Positions 33,836 to 45,733 of a stretch of DNA of 64,000 nt are shown here, one piece after another. A program made the position numbers and the translations under genes. The DNA lies in the NCBI GenBank assembly GCA_963575745.1, contig CAUYUJ010018708.1:133289-197288 (forward strand). The letters are read 5' to 3'. Under the pieces are notes generated by a model that was not told the origin of the DNA, did not search any database, and saw nothing but the letters and a program-made list of their open reading frames with translations. The first letter of the stretch is position 1, and the number at the start of each line of letters is the position of its first letter. Source of the stretch: Prorocentrum cordatum (Eukaryota > Sar > Dinophyceae > Prorocentrales > Prorocentraceae).

Positions 33836-34000
33836 TGCCCCTCGGCCCCACCTCGGCCCCTCCTCGGCCCCTCCTCGACCCTCCTCGACCCTTCCTAGGC
33901 CCCTCCTCGGCCCCTCCTCGGCCCCTCCTCGGCCCCTCCTCGGCCCCTCCTCGACCCCTCCTCGACCACTCCTCCAACCCTCCTGCACCCCTCCTCGACC
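33836..34000 (+). repeat. 12-bp minisatellite (CCTCCTCGGCCC)n
   Basis: About 12 imperfect copies of a 12-base unit, with CGACCC variants. Confidence 0.85.
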
Positions 34001-34235
34001 CCTCCTCGGACCCTAGGGGCTGGCGCCGAGGCCGCTGGCAATACCCACCGCCGACGCCGACGGCGACGCCGACGAAGCTGACGAGACAGGGACGAGAGAG
34101 GAGAAGCCGGAGCAGCGTTGCACATCTCGAGATGAAGGCTCCACAAAGCGAAAAGGCGGGCAAGGCCTCGCGGCTCCCGCCGCGCGGCCGGCGCCGGCCC
34201 GCGGCCGCGCTCGCGGTCCGCGGCCTGTCACCGAC

Positions 34236-34265
34236 GACGGCGACGGACGGGCCGACGACGACGGC

Positions 34266-34303
<38 letters not shown>

Positions 34304-34358
34304 ACAGGCCGACGACGACAGCGACGACGGACGGATGGGCCAACGACGACGGACGAGC

Positions 34359-34389
<31 letters not shown>

Positions 34390-34999
34390 TGGACGGACGG
34401 ACGGACGAACGACCGGGCGGGCGGGCGGACGGACGGACGACGACAACGAAAACGACGACGACGACGACGGCGGACGGACGGACGGACGGACGGACGACCG
34501 GGCGGACGGGCGGACGGACGGACGACAACAACGAAGACGACGACGACGAAGACGACAACGACGGACGGGCCGACGACGACGGCGACTTCGACGACGACGA
34601 CGGACGGACGGACGGACGGACGGACGGAACGGAACGACGACGACGACGACAGCGACGACGATGACGCCGAAGACGACGGACGACCGGGCGGACGGACGGA
34701 CGGACGGACGGACGTTGACGACGACGACGATGACGACGGACGGCGACGACGTCGACGACGACGACGGGCGGCGACGACGACGGACGGGCCGACGACGACG
34801 GCGACCGACGACGACGACGGCGGCGACGACGACGACGACGACGAACGGACGGACGGACGGACGGACGACGGCGGAGGACGGGCGGACGACGACGACGACG
34901 CGACGACGACGACGACGGACGGCCGACGACGACGACGACGACGGACGGACGGACGGACGGACGGACGGCGACGGACGGACGGACGGCGACGCACGGACG

Positions 35000-35035
<36 letters not shown>

Positions 35036-35156
35036 GCCGGACGGACGGACGGGCGGACGCACGGCGACGACGACAACGGCGACGACGAACGGGCCGACGA
35101 CGACGTCGACGACGCCGACGACGGACGGACGGACGGACGGACGGCGACGACGGCCG

Positions 35157-35194
<38 letters not shown>

Positions 35195-35826
35195 ACGGAT
35201 GGACGGACGGGCGGACGGACGGCGACGACAACGACAACGACGACGGACGGTCCGACGACGACGACGACGACGGACGGACGGACGGACGGACGGACGGACG
35301 GGCGGACGGACGGACGGGCGGACGGCCGACGACGACGACGACGACGACGACGAGGGCGACGACGACGACGACGACAACGACGAGGACGGACGGACGGACG
35401 GACGGACGGATCAACGGCGGGATGGCAGACGAACGGCGGGCGGGCGGGATGACGGACGGACGGACGACGACCACGACGACGACGACGACGACGACGGCGA
35501 CGGACGGGCCAACGACGACGACGACGACGGACGGACGGACAGACGGACGGGCGGACGGCCGACGACGACGACGAAGAAGACGGCGACGACGACGACGACG
35601 ACGATGGACGGACGGACGGACGGACGGACGGGCGGGACGGACGGACGGACGGACGACGACGACGACGACGACAACGACGACGGACGAGCCGACGACGACG
35701 GCGATGACGACGACGACGTACGACGACGACGACGGACGGACGGGCGGGCGGGCGGACGGACGGACGGACGGACGGGCGGACGGACGGGCGGACGGACGGG
35801 CGGACGATGGGCGCGGGCGGACGGCT

Positions 35827-35872
<46 letters not shown>

Positions 35873-36316
35873 GACGGACGGACGGACGGACGGACGGACG
35901 GACGGACGTACGGACGGACGGACGGGCGACGACGACGAAGACAACGACGACGGACGGGCCGACGACGACGGCGACGACGACGACGACGGACGGACGGACG
36001 GACGGACGGACGGGCGGACGGCCGACGACGGCGACTACGACGACGACGGACGGACGGGCGGACGGACGGACGGACGGACGGACGGACGAACGGACAGACG
36101 GACGGACTGGCGGGCGGCCGGACGGACGGACGACGGCGACGATGAAAACAACAGACAGACAGGCAGCGGGACAGAATACAGACAGACAGACAGACAGACA
36201 GAATACAGACAGACAGACACACAGACACAGACAGACAGACAGAATACAGACAGACAGGCAGACAGACAGACAGAGAGACAGAATGCAGACGGACAGACAG
36301 ACACACTGACAGACAC

Positions 36317-36361
<45 letters not shown>

Positions 36362-36509
36362 TAGAAAGACAGAAAGACAGACAGACAGACAGATAGACAG
36401 ACAGACAGACAGACAGACAAACAACGACGGCCGACGAGGACGTCGACGACGACGACGACGACGACGACGACGGCAGACGGACGGACAGACGGACGGACGG
36501 ACGGACGGC

Positions 36510-36566
<57 letters not shown>

Positions 36567-36670
36567 ACGGACGGACGGACGGACGGACGGACGGACGAAC
36601 GACGACGACGATGACGACGAGGACGGCGGCGGACGACGGCGACGACGGACGACGACGGCAAAGACGACGA
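34236..36670. repeat. 2.4-kb compound array of GAC and GGAC repeats
   Basis: Blocks of (GAC)n/(GACGAC)n alternate with blocks of (GGAC)n (ACGGACGG) from 34236 to 36150 and again from 36425 to 36670. Between them 36150-36425 is (ACAG)n. Frames of 959 codons (plus) and 884 codons (minus) run through because none of these units contains a stop in most registers. They encode only T/D/G/R or V/R/P/S repeats. Confidence 0.97.
36150..36425. repeat. (ACAG)n tetranucleotide array inside the GAC/GGAC block
   Basis: About 270 bases of ACAG units with ACAC and GAATAC interruptions. On the minus strand it reads as CTGT repeats. Confidence 0.95.
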
Positions 36671-37165
36671 CGGCGACGGAGACGGCGACGACGACGGCGA
36701 CAGGCGACGGTTCTGCGACAACTACTACTGCACGTCACGAAGTCACGGATGCCAGCGGGTCGCTCCATTCTAGGAGAATGATCCGGATGCTCCTCAGAGC
36801 TGTCTCGGCGACAAGGGCGGGGGCCCCGAGTCGAACAAGCACGGAGACTAAAAACCTGCATCCCCCTCTCCACGAAGTACACTGGCGTGCTTGGATAAGA
36901 AAACCGTGACTTGATAAGCTTAGCGCTTGCTCGAATCTCGAATCTGCACGAACCTCCACCGCAGGCTCGGAAAAAGGTAGGGCACCAAGAACAAAGTCCT
37001 TCTCCAAGACCGTGGGGCTTGCGTCCTGTGACAGACGAGCACGGTTACGCCTCTCACAGGTAGCTGGCTGCACTGTCCCAGTTCTGCCTGAGGCGCTCCT
37101 GCATCCTGCTGTGCTTCTGTGTTGTTGGGTCCTCGGTTTGAACTCGCAGCGCCACGCGCACGTCT
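36671..37165. other. No gene recognised
   Basis: Unique-looking mixed sequence between arrays, without a convincing coding frame. Confidence 0.5.
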
Positions 37166-37402
37166 TGTCCTGCTCCTCCTAATCCTCTTCCTCCTCCTCC
37201 TCCTCCTCCTCCTCCTCCTCCCTCCTCCTCTCCTCCTCTTCCTCCTCTCCCTCCTCCTCCTCCCCTCCTCCCTCCTCCTCCTCCTCCTCCTCCTCCTCCT
37301 CCTCCTCCTCCTCCTCCTCCTCCTCCTCCTCCTCCTCCCCCTACCAATCCTCCTTCTCGTCCTCATCACCCTCGTCGTGCCCTCGCCCATGCTGGCACAC
37401 AC

Positions 37403-37434
<32 letters not shown>

Positions 37435-37435
37435 C
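37166..37435. repeat. (CCT)n followed by (AC)n
   Basis: 37180-37340 is almost pure CCT/CTC, and 37395-37433 is AC dinucleotide. Confidence 0.95.
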
Positions 37436-37439
37436 GCAC

Positions 37440-37880
37440 GCTTCGGGCCCTTGAGGAAGTTCCGCCTACGGCTTCAGCGGGAGCGACCGCAGACCGCCCC
37501 TCCCGGCCCATTTTGGCGCACCCCTCGCGGGCTTCGTGTCCGACCCTATTGGGTGCGACCGCATGCTGGCTCCCTGCCGATTTCGGCACGTGCATCATTC
37601 GCGCCCATCAGAAAGCTCCACCTGCGGCTCCACCGCGTGCTGGCCACCCGCCCCTTTCGCCACACCCTCCACGAGCCTTGTGTCCCTCCTGGGGCTCCAC
37701 CCCCTGCCTCAGTCGGTACGACCGCATGCTGGCCCCCTGCATGCCAATTTCGGTACACCCTTCACACGGACAGTGCCCCACAGGGAGCTCCACCTGACAT
37801 ACCGCGCCCCAGCCCATTTCGACTCACACTTTACACATTCTGTGCCCCACAGGGAGCTCCACCTACGGGTCATGAGGGAG
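37440..37880 (-). repeat. Diverged satellite related to the 90-bp repeat
   Basis: Successive GGGAGCTCCACCT(A/G) and CCCATTTCG.C.CACCC motifs spaced about 85-95 bp match the reverse complement of the 90-bp satellite at 57.9-62.0 kb, but with heavy divergence. Confidence 0.75.
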
Positions 37881-37971
37881 CTCCTTTCATCTATACATGT
37901 TCCTATTCATAAATTCAAATCGGGCGGAAGAGCCCAGAAAAAGAAGCGCGCACACACGCGCACACACACAC

Positions 37972-38304
37972 ACACACCACACACACGCACACCCACACGC
38001 ACACGCACACGCACACGCACACGCACACGCACACGCACACGCACACGCACACGCACACGCACACGCACACGCACACGCACACGCACACGCACACGCACAC
38101 GCACACGCACACGCACACGCACACGCACACGCACACGCACAAGCACACGCACACGCACACGCACACGCACACGCACACGCACACGCACACGCACACGCAC
38201 ACGCACACGCACACGCACACGCACACGCACACGCACACGCACACGCACACGCACACGCACACGCACACGCACACGCACACGCACACGCACACGCACACGC
38301 ACAC
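37972..38304. repeat. (GCACAC)n hexanucleotide array
   Basis: About 50 almost perfect copies of CACACG with one AAGCAC variant (about 38140). No gene is intended by the R-T, H-A or C-V frames across it. Confidence 0.97.
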
Positions 38305-39154
38305 ACCGTAACGAATTTGGCCCACCCCGGGCCTCTCGGACAACACTCCAAACGACCCGGGAGAAACCCACGAGTGCCCGAAGGCGGGCCCAGAGCGCTT
38401 CAGCCGTTGTCGACCCCTAAGAGCCCCAAGACGGTCCACGACGACCCCAAAGAAGCCGTCATACCCCCAAAGACCGCTCCACAGCGTCCCAAGAGGCCTC
38501 CCAGAGTGCACCCAAAGGCCCCCAGAGGCAAAATTAATTGATTTTCTATTGGTTTTTGGTGAATTTGGGGGTTCTCCTCTTTTGGGTTTCCCGACGCTCC
38601 AAGACGGCGGTCGTCTGGGCGTCCGAAGCCGCCCGGAAGGCTCGAAAATCGCCCCGCAACCATCCGAAAGTGCTCCAAGACGGCACAACAGGGTTCCAAG
38701 ATGGCCTAAGAGAGCTCCATGGCGGCCCAAGGAAGCCCCAAGACGACCTCCGAAGCATTCCAAATCGTGACCCGGTCGTTCAGGGAGAAGCCGCCCAGGA
38801 GGCCTCCATAAGGCCTCAAGAGAACTTGAAAAACTTTTGTGAGGCACCCAGAGGCTCTCCACGGAGGAGCCTCCACAGAAAGAGCTTAGGAGGATGGGGG
38901 AATACGCAAGGTATGGCAATAATCAAGAGAACGAAACATGGAGGATAACGAAAAACCGTATTACAACGGCGATGCCGGAAAAGGCAACAAAGAGTTATCG
39001 CCAAATTGTCGGCTTGACCTTCTGGCCACTCTGCCTGCATACCAAACTGCAAAGACCAAGGTGCATGGCGCGAGACGCCAATAAAGTCTCGTATGTATGT
39101 ATAAATGTGTATACATATATAAATATATACATACATACATACATATACATACGC
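38305..39154. other. No gene recognised; flank of element E
   Basis: 38390-38880 is rich in decayed GAGGCCCC/CCAAGA motifs. 39085-39150 has TA/CATA microsatellite sequence ending at the element E boundary. Confidence 0.5.
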
Positions 39155-39331
39155 GCACAACCCTGATCTCTTTTTTAACTGCCAGAGCGATGGTTCTGGT
39201 GAGAGCGAGGGCAATTGCCATCAGACCTCGAGAGACTCCACTAGAATAAAGGCAGCGGGATATCTACACCTGGTGCTACTGGAACTCCCGTTCGAGTACT
39301 CCACCCACGAGGCCCAGCATTCAACAGATCA
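39155..39331 (-). repeat. Split direct repeat B2 of element E (3' terminus)
   Basis: Copy of B1 ending at GCACAACCC (plus-strand start 39155). The outside sequence is a TA/CATA microsatellite. A spacer of about 62 bp, partly GGA-rich, separates it from A2. Confidence 0.85.
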
Positions 39332-39393
39332 CGAAGTCCAACTGAACAGTCACGCACATATTAAAAGAAGAGGAGGAGGAGAGGAGGAGGGGG

Positions 39394-39496
39394 ACTTGAG
39401 CAAAAACGGCAATGGAACGGATCGCAAACGAATCCTTCCCATTCGCAGGCGGCTCGCGTTGAGGGCGTGCACAGATGTTTGGAAAACGCTCCAATG
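39394..39496 (-). repeat. Split direct repeat A2 of element E
   Basis: Copy of A1, directly adjoining B1. On the minus strand the junction reads GGGTTGTGC then ATTGGAGCG. Confidence 0.85.
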
Positions 39497-39670
39497 CACA
39501 ACCCTGATCTCTTTTACTGCCAGAGCGATGGTTCTGTTGAGAGCGAGGGCAATTGCCATCAGACCTCGAGAGACTCCACTAGGGTAAAGGCAGCGGGATA
39601 TCTACACCTTGTGCTACTGGAATTCCCGTTCGAGTGCTCCGTCCACGATGTCCAGCGTTTAATCGATCAG
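39497..39670 (-). repeat. Split direct repeat B1 of element E
   Basis: About 174 bp. It matches B2 (39155-39331) through GCACAACCCTGATCTCTTTT and the following 150 bases with scattered substitutions and one 2-3-base indel. It abuts A2 directly. Confidence 0.85.
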
Positions 39671-39747
39671 GGGTCCATAGACCATACTGGATGCCTGGCA
39701 GCCGTCACCCCAGTCGCCTTCAAGAAACACGGAAAGCTTAAATCTGA

Positions 39748-40531
39748 TTACCGCGAGACGAGGCTTGCGAGGCGAACGGATAGGCGACGTTCAGCGGAAC
39801 GGCGCAGCCAAAGACCGGCAGTGGCAGCAATGGGTGCAGGGCAAGGCTCGGCGATGGCAGTCCAACGCTTGCCTCCGGGCCCACCCCCTTCCAAGGAAAT
39901 GTGCCGGAGGCCGGTCTTGTTGCAAATGCCGCCGCGGCCTCGGCACCTGCATAGCAGAGGCTGAGGCGGGGGGCATGCGCACCAGCCCCTGACACGAGTC
40001 CCGTGTTGGCAAAAATCTACACTGGCGCCCTTACAAGAGGTGCGGGAAAGAAGCTGCATACGAGGGTGGGACCACATCATTGACGACCGTGGATTCTCAA
40101 GCACAAAGGGGATTCCGAGGCGCTTGCAGTCGAAACCTATTCTCGTGGCAAAATGGAATGTAGCACTACCTATCCGAAGCCTAGCAGCAGCTTTGCCTGA
40201 AAGACCAGGCAGACCGTCCAGAGCGTGAGGCGAGCGATAAAAATGTCGCGAGACTTGAGACCAGGTGCTGCAGGGCGGGGCGCACATCACGCCTCGCACG
40301 ATGCGAGCAGGGAGCCAGCCTCTCACGATGGCACCGCACGCGCGACGCGGGAGATCGAAGGCGGGGTGAGCGGCCACGTCGATCCGCAGGACGGCGTAGT
40401 CAGATTTCCGCTCCAACCAGCTCGCGATTTTGCCGGTGCCGCTAAGGAGATCCAGGTGCACCTGCTGCTTCCAGGAGCTGGCCAGGGCTGCCCGCAGCGC
40501 CGCGCGCCAGTGGCGCCACACCGCAGCGTCG
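39748..40531 (-). pseudogene. Methyltransferase domain of element E
   Basis: The C-terminal part of a 500-codon frame (start at 41250 lies in the recombinase). A SAM-binding motif HLDLLSGTGKIASWL is followed by an acidic IDVAAH strand, then VMCAPPCSTWSQ and PFVLENPRSSMMW, then VDFCQHGTR and a Cys-rich tail to the stop at 39748. P-C-S plus E-N-P resembles the C5-cytosine catalytic loop, but the spacing and surroundings differ from the DNMT in element B. DIRS-type elements are known to carry an adenine-methyltransferase-like domain; which base this family would methylate cannot be decided from the sequence. It lies just before B1. Confidence 0.7.
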
Positions 40532-40532
40532 G

Positions 40533-41600
40533 TCAGGGCCTCGGCCGCCCCGCCCGCGTCGCCGCCGCGCCAACACCGGCCGGCGCGGAGGCCCGCGCGA
40601 GAGCCTGCGGCAGCGGCGGCAGCGGCACCCGGGCCAGCAGCAGGTCGGCTAGGTTGGCGCCCACCTCCCGGCCGAACTGGGTCACCTCGGCGCTGAGCTT
40701 GCCCACCTCCGCGAAGTGCCTGACGTGCCGGGCGTGCCGCTTCGTCGAGTTGTCCGGCTGGTGCCGTAACATGGCCTGGATGTCCGCCAGCTTCTCGCCC
40801 AGCACAGCAGCCCGGGACGACGCCCCGCCGTGGCGCACCTGGTATGGGTGGCAGTCCAGGTGGCCCAGCTGGTCGAACACGCCCCTGAACTTGGCGTTGA
40901 AGGCCGTCGCGTTGAAGTCCCAGAGCGGCTGGCGGCCCCGTCGTGCACGCCGCAGCCTCGCCAGGTCGGGCCCGAGGGCATGGGACATTGCGTCCGACGA
41001 GACGACGCCCTCGTCGCACCCCAGGATCTTTCTTGCTCACCTGGTCGAACTCCTCTGGGAACAGCAGGAGGCTCCACGCGGCTCGGCCCGAGCGCGGCGC
41101 GGGCGCCACCAGGGTCGCGCACGCCATCTGCACGAGCTCGCTTGGCAAACGGACCATCGTGTCCCAGCTCAGGGCCCAGGCGATGGCGAAGCTCCGCCAG
41201 CCCCGGCGCAGGGCGACGCCCACGGCCGCGAACAGCAGCTCCCTCGCCATGGGTGCCCGCGTCGAGCCCTTCGCAAGCTTGCGGAAGTCCCGCAGCCCGG
41301 CGAAGGTCCGCTCCAGCGCCGCCGCCGCAGTCAGGCCCAGGCCCGGGTTGTAGTGCTTCAGCGCTGCGAAGGCCTTGTCGCCCTCGCGGTGGTTGTGCCC
41401 CCCCCAAGAAGAGGAAATCGAAGTGTTGGGCGAAGCTGGAGTCGATCGCCGACACCCCGAGCGTCGAGAGTCCCCAGGCGCGGGCCAACGTCACAAAGTC
41501 CAGGTACTCCTTCTCGAAGTAGGCCCGGGACGCGCTGCCGACCTTCAGGCTCTTTAGCACCGTGAGCCCTTCGGCACGGGCTCGCTCGCTCGCGCCGCGG
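40533..41600 (-). pseudogene. Tyrosine recombinase of element E
   Basis: A helical core-binding domain (SASRAYFEKEYLDFVTLARAWG, about 41550-41480) is followed in a second frame by SWDTMVRLPSELVQM (first catalytic Arg, about 41150). A third frame has HPYQVRHGGASS (about 40850, the R-H-G-G-A-S signature of DIRS-type recombinases), LADIQAMLRHQ and STKRHARHVRH. In the last motif family members usually have Tyr where this copy has His, so the nucleophile seems lost. Two frameshifts are needed. The normal role is integration of circular cDNA. Confidence 0.7.
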
Positions 41601-41949
41601 TGGGCTGCCTGGCGAGCCCTCGCCAGGGCCAGGCGAAGCGCCTCTGCCCTCGGTGGCGGCGCCCTCGCTCTGGTCACTGTCGAGGACCTCGGAACTCGAA
41701 GTCGAGGAGCTGTCGGAGTCCACCCCGCTGGCGCCCGGCCCGCTGAGGAGGCCCGCGCGGCCGCCGAGCGGGCAGGGGTCATCAAGGAGCGAGTCCCCGA
41801 GGCCGGCCGCGCCAGGATGGCTATGGCACGTGGGCCCCGGCTCCGAGACCGATTCGCCGCGGCAGTGGCGCCTCCGAACGAGCGCGTCGACGTCCCGCTG
41901 CAGGGTCTGGGCCCGCTGGAGGCCTGGGTTGCACATCCGAGATACGCGG

Positions 41950-42745
41950 CGCGCCGCGGGTCAGCGCGGGCGCCCAGCGCGCGATGAAGCCTGAGCCTAG
42001 ATGGCTTGTCGGCAGGGTTCCACTCCGAGGAGGTCCATCTGAGAATGAAGGTGGTGCTGGCGACGATCGATATGGCGCGCCGCTGCTGCATGACGTGATT
42101 GAGGGTGATAGATGGGGAACGCCCTTTTCCAACCGCGAGGGCGAGCCCGAGGTTGTCGACCAGTATGAGATGCCGATGGCCGCGCCCGCTGCGCCCTCGC
42201 ACCGCGTGGCGCGCGGCCATTACCGCTGCCCGGCCCTCCAGGACTGCGACGTCCTCGACACGCTGAAACACACCGTGGAAGAGGACCCCCCAATCGTTGA
42301 GCTCTCCGATCGCGGCCCTCCCGACGCCCTCGAAGCCGGCGGGGCCGGCGCGCGCGCGGTGCCGGCCAAGGTACCTTGCCATGGCCCCCTCGACCGGGCC
42401 GATGCCCAGCGCGCGCTCCCTGGCCCCGATGGCGCCCAGCACCGAGCGCCGCCACGCCTCGGCCGACGCCGCGGTGCGCTCCACAAGCTCGTTGGCCCAT
42501 GTCTGGCCCACCACGCCGTAGCCCCCTGCGGAGCCGGATTGCCCCCTGGAGGCGCCCGAAGCGCAGGCGAAGGCGTTGTTGGGCTTCTTCGAGTCGGAGA
42601 AGGCGAAGACCAGCAGCGCGGCCGCCCGCTGCAGCTCGAGCTCCACGCGGCCCCACAGCCGCAGCCGGCGGCGCCCGGCGACCCAGGCGAAACGCAAGTC
42701 TGTTGAAAGATGCTGAGAAGCGGCCGCCTCAGCAGGGCGGCCCAA
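41950..42745 (-). pseudogene. RNase H of element E
   Basis: After the RT frame breaks, the next frame has FACASGASRGQS...GGYGVVG where a D-A-S motif is expected (first catalytic Asp apparently Gly). Then come LEGRAAVMAARHAV (Glu), HLILVDNLGLALAVGKGRS (Asp) and SEWNPADKPSR, the same end motif as in element B. The frame continues openly toward the recombinase N-terminus. Confidence 0.65.
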
Positions 42746-42764
42746 GTGAAGTGCCCCAGCAGGC

Positions 42765-43649
42765 TCAGGATCTCGCCCCCCGTGGCCGAGCGTCGGTCCG
42801 CCACGAACAAGCGAGGCGCACCTTCCACGTCCGAGCCCGGCTGATCCCGACGCGGCCGATGCGCCTCTCGAAAGCGATGCCGGTGAAGGTCTGCAGGTCC
42901 TCGGGCTCCATGACGCCCTTGAACTTCAGGCCGACCATCTCCAGCCTGTCTACGACCGCTCTGCCGTCGGCCACGTAGCGGTCGCCGTCGCCGCCGACGA
43001 TGCAGACGTCGTCGACGTACACGCCCGGCTTGGTCGAGCTGGTGCGCACCTGGAGCGGAGCGTGCCGGTCCTTGATCAGCGGCCCGGTGTCGATCTCCGC
43101 CCGCAACGCGGTGGTCTCGAGCAGCCCCTGGCAGAAGTGGAGGCTCCATGACCACCCCATCGGCAGCGCCTGCAGGAGGGGCGAGCCGAAGCGAGCTTCG
43201 GGGAGGTCGATGCTGATCCCTGCCGCCTCAGCCAGCTGGCGGAGCGTGTCCAGATGCACGCTCGGCAGCGAGAAGCGATCGCCCACCTTATCTGGGAGCT
43301 TCACTCTATAGAAGGCATTGTCAACGTCGGCCTGGGCCATGTTCAGCGAAGCTGCGGGCTCCTTGCGCAGGGCGGCCCAGGCGGCTGCAGTAGGCAGCTG
43401 AGAGTGATCAGGATCATGAAATCGTGCATTGACTCGACGCGCGTCGAAGATGAGCCGGAGGCGCTGCCGCCCGTTCTTCCAGAACGCGCCCACCGTGGCA
43501 CTGCCCTTGGCCCCGACTCTGATGAGGCCGGAGGTGCACAGGTCCAGGACGAACTGCGCATAGCACCGCCTGTCCGCCATGAGCTTGCGATCGTTGCGCA
43601 ACTTGACGTCGTTAACTGATGCCGGCGTTCGGCGCAAAGTCTCTCCCAA
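42765..43649 (-). pseudogene. Reverse transcriptase of element E
   Basis: A 294-codon frame with RT motifs in order: RLRLIFDARRVN (fingers), QADVDNAFYRVKLP (motif A Asp), LPMGWSWSLHFCQ (motif B) and VYVDDVCIVGGD (motif C, complete YVDD). It ends with FTGIAFERRIGRVG before a frame loss at about 42800. The head is a TTG codon, not a real start. Upstream protein-like sequence in other frames (about 44000-43660) is the lost N-terminal part. Compared with element B, the active site keeps both aspartates. Confidence 0.85.
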
Positions 43650-44144
43650 TGTCCCACTGATCGTGCTCGAGGCCGGTCAGGGCGTCGCTGGGATCGCAGC
43701 GGGCGCCTGGCCCCGGCAGGGAGAGGATCTAGCTCCCTCTGGTGCTGGGCTGGTTGCTCGGGCTCGCCGGCGCAGCCCGGCTGGTTCCCGCGCAGCTCCG
43801 CGCGGGCTGCCGCGGGCGAACAAGGCGGGGGGCCCGCTTGCTCGATGATGGAGTGCACGAATTCCAGGCTGCGCTGCTGCCCGGCTGAAAAGGAAAAATG
43901 TTCTCGGGTGCCGCCGTGACCGCGCAGGGCGTTCAAGCTCTCGGCCGCGTCGGCAATCCAGTTCGCGACGTGCAGGCGTCGGCGCGCCCTCGAGCGCACC
44001 GCTTTCGACAGCCCAGCGGGGCCGTCGGCATCTCGCGCCGCCGCGACGCCGCCGCGAAGCCGCTCAGGGGCAGCAGCTCGCGGGGCGCGAGCCAAGGTGG
44101 CCGCGTCATTGGCCCCGGCCAGCCCCGCGGCCGGCCGCCTGGCC

Positions 44145-45488
44145 CTATCCTGCGCCCTTCTCCTGAAGCTTCTTCAGCTCGGCGGCCTGCTGCTGGAACT
44201 TCTTCTGCAGCTCGGCCTTCGAGCCGCCCGCGCCCGAGCTGCCTCCTCCGCCTCCGCCGCGCGACAGCATCCTCTCCTCCTTGGCCTTGCGGCGCTCCTG
44301 GAGGATCTGCGCCTCGCAGTGCATCTCCTGGTTGATGTGGTCGACCAGGGCCGGTGATGCCATCGCCAGCCCGCGCGTCTCCTCCGTGCCGAGAGGTAGC
44401 TCTCTTCCATCGTCGCCCTGGACGGCCGCGAGGCGATCGCGGTGGCGCCATTGGGCCATCTGGGCCTTTCTCATCAAGTGCTCGAACGAGACCAGCTCCC
44501 CGAGGCTCAGCTGGTCGAAGCCCAGGCCCAACTCCGCCATCCGCATCGCGAGGTCGTGATCTCCGACCCCCTCGTCGGTGGCCTCCAGCCGGCACTCATG
44601 CACCCACTCTGCGTGCCTCGCGCGAGGGCGCTGGTCCTGGCGTGCCAGAAACTCCAGACACCAAGACGCCGTCCTCGGGCCCATGATGGGCCACTCCGGC
44701 CACTCCGTGGTAGTGACCTGGCGGGCCGCGTCGGTGAAGTGGCGGTGCCAGGTGCCGTCGGGCCTGGTCTTGATCTCCAGCACCCGGGCGTCGGACTCGA
44801 ACTCGATTCCCAGCGCGGCCGGACCCACAGCCTTCACCAGCAGGTTCTCGGTGCCCTTGGAGGCGATCCCGACCCTGTGCACGATCAGGTAGCCATCTAA
44901 GTCCTTGATCTGCACAGCTTGCCGAAGCTGCGATGCGTCGTCCGACGACACCGCATGCCAGCTCAGCCCGCCGGCGTCTGGCAACGTGCCGGCACCCACC
45001 GTCAGGCTTGGGTCGAGCTCCTCCGCCGCGCTAGTTACCACTGCTGCTGCTGGAGTCGACTTCAAAGACCCCTTCGTCCTCAGGCGCCTCTCTGGCCTCT
45101 CTTCGCCACGCAGAGCCAGACAGCCTGGCCTCACCGCTTCCAGCGCCTCGCACACTTCGAGGGCGGTCGGCTTCCACTCGGCGCCGTATGCCGCACTCGC
45201 TGCCCTCCACCGGCGCCCAAAGGCCGACCCCGCGATCTGCGACCCGTCGCTCTTGAGGGCCACGAAGCCGGCGAGCTGCGTCTCCGACCAGATGTGCGGG
45301 TACACGTCCAGGTCCGGCGTCAGGGCGTACCACACGCGGCGGTCCTGGATCTCCGCCTTGCTCGGGGTCAACTCCAGCTCGGCCTCGCACTCGCTGCTCG
45401 AGCACTCGCACAGCAGGATCCGATCCTGCCACGTACCGCCCCTCTCCCACACGATACGCACGCGCCGCCCAGGTCGAAGAAACGACAT
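44145..45488 (-). CDS. gag-like ORF1 of element E
   Basis: Uninterrupted 447-codon frame with an ATG at 45486-45488. The N-terminal part (VRIVWERGGTWQDRILLCE) is rich in aromatic and acidic residues. The middle has WHRHFTDAARQVTTTEWPEW and SWCLEFLARQDQRP. The end is a helical, charged tail with a glycine run and AELKKLQEKGAG. It is the best-preserved ORF of the element. The place immediately 3' of A1 and ahead of the RT implies a nucleocapsid/gag function. No CCHC knuckle is present, and the family assignment rests on position only. Confidence 0.65.
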   Translation of the reverse strand: MSFLRPGRRVRIVWERGGTWQDRILLCECSSSECEAELELTPSKAEIQDRRVWYALTPDLDVYPHIWSETQLAGFVALKSDGSQIAGSAFGRRWRAASAAYGAEWKPTALEVCEALEAVRPGCLALRGEERPERRLRTKGSLKSTPAAAVVTSAAEELDPSLTVGAGTLPDAGGLSWHAVSSDDASQLRQAVQIKDLDGYLIVHRVGIASKGTENLLVKAVGPAALGIEFESDARVLEIKTRPDGTWHRHFTDAARQVTTTEWPEWPIMGPRTASWCLEFLARQDQRPRARHAEWVHECRLEATDEGVGDHDLAMRMAELGLGFDQLSLGELVSFEHLMRKAQMAQWRHRDRLAAVQGDDGRELPLGTEETRGLAMASPALVDHINQEMHCEAQILQERRKAKEERMLSRGGGGGGSSGAGGSKAELQKKFQQQAAELKKLQEKGAG

Positions 45489-45733
45489 GACCGGAGAGGC
45501 GGCAGCACCAAGAGAGGCAGCACCCGATCAAGAAGCCAATGCAGACGCACAGGATGACCAGCCAGCGGATGCCCCCGAAAGAGCCGATGACGAGCGCGCA
45601 ATCGGAGGCCTGCTCCGCCAGCGGCCCCAAGCTGGGCCCGACCGTGTCGAGGAGGGCAAGCCCGACCCTCGCAGCTCTGCTCCAGAGGCCAAGGATTCCC
45701 ATGCAGACTGGGGTGACGGTGGCCGCCCGAAAA

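Noticed and set aside
33430-36882. Very long ORFs (959 codons plus; 884 and 728 codons minus)
   Set aside because: They are translations of GAC, GGAC and ACAG arrays. Opposite strands are open over the same bases, with no unique protein sequence apart from short ends.
34236-38304. CRISPR-like spacing in repeat arrays
   Set aside because: Units are contiguous simple repeats with no unique spacers, and the context is eukaryotic.
37887-38541. ORFs of alternating C-V, R-T or H-A residues
   Set aside because: Pure translation of the GCACAC hexanucleotide array in different frames and strands.
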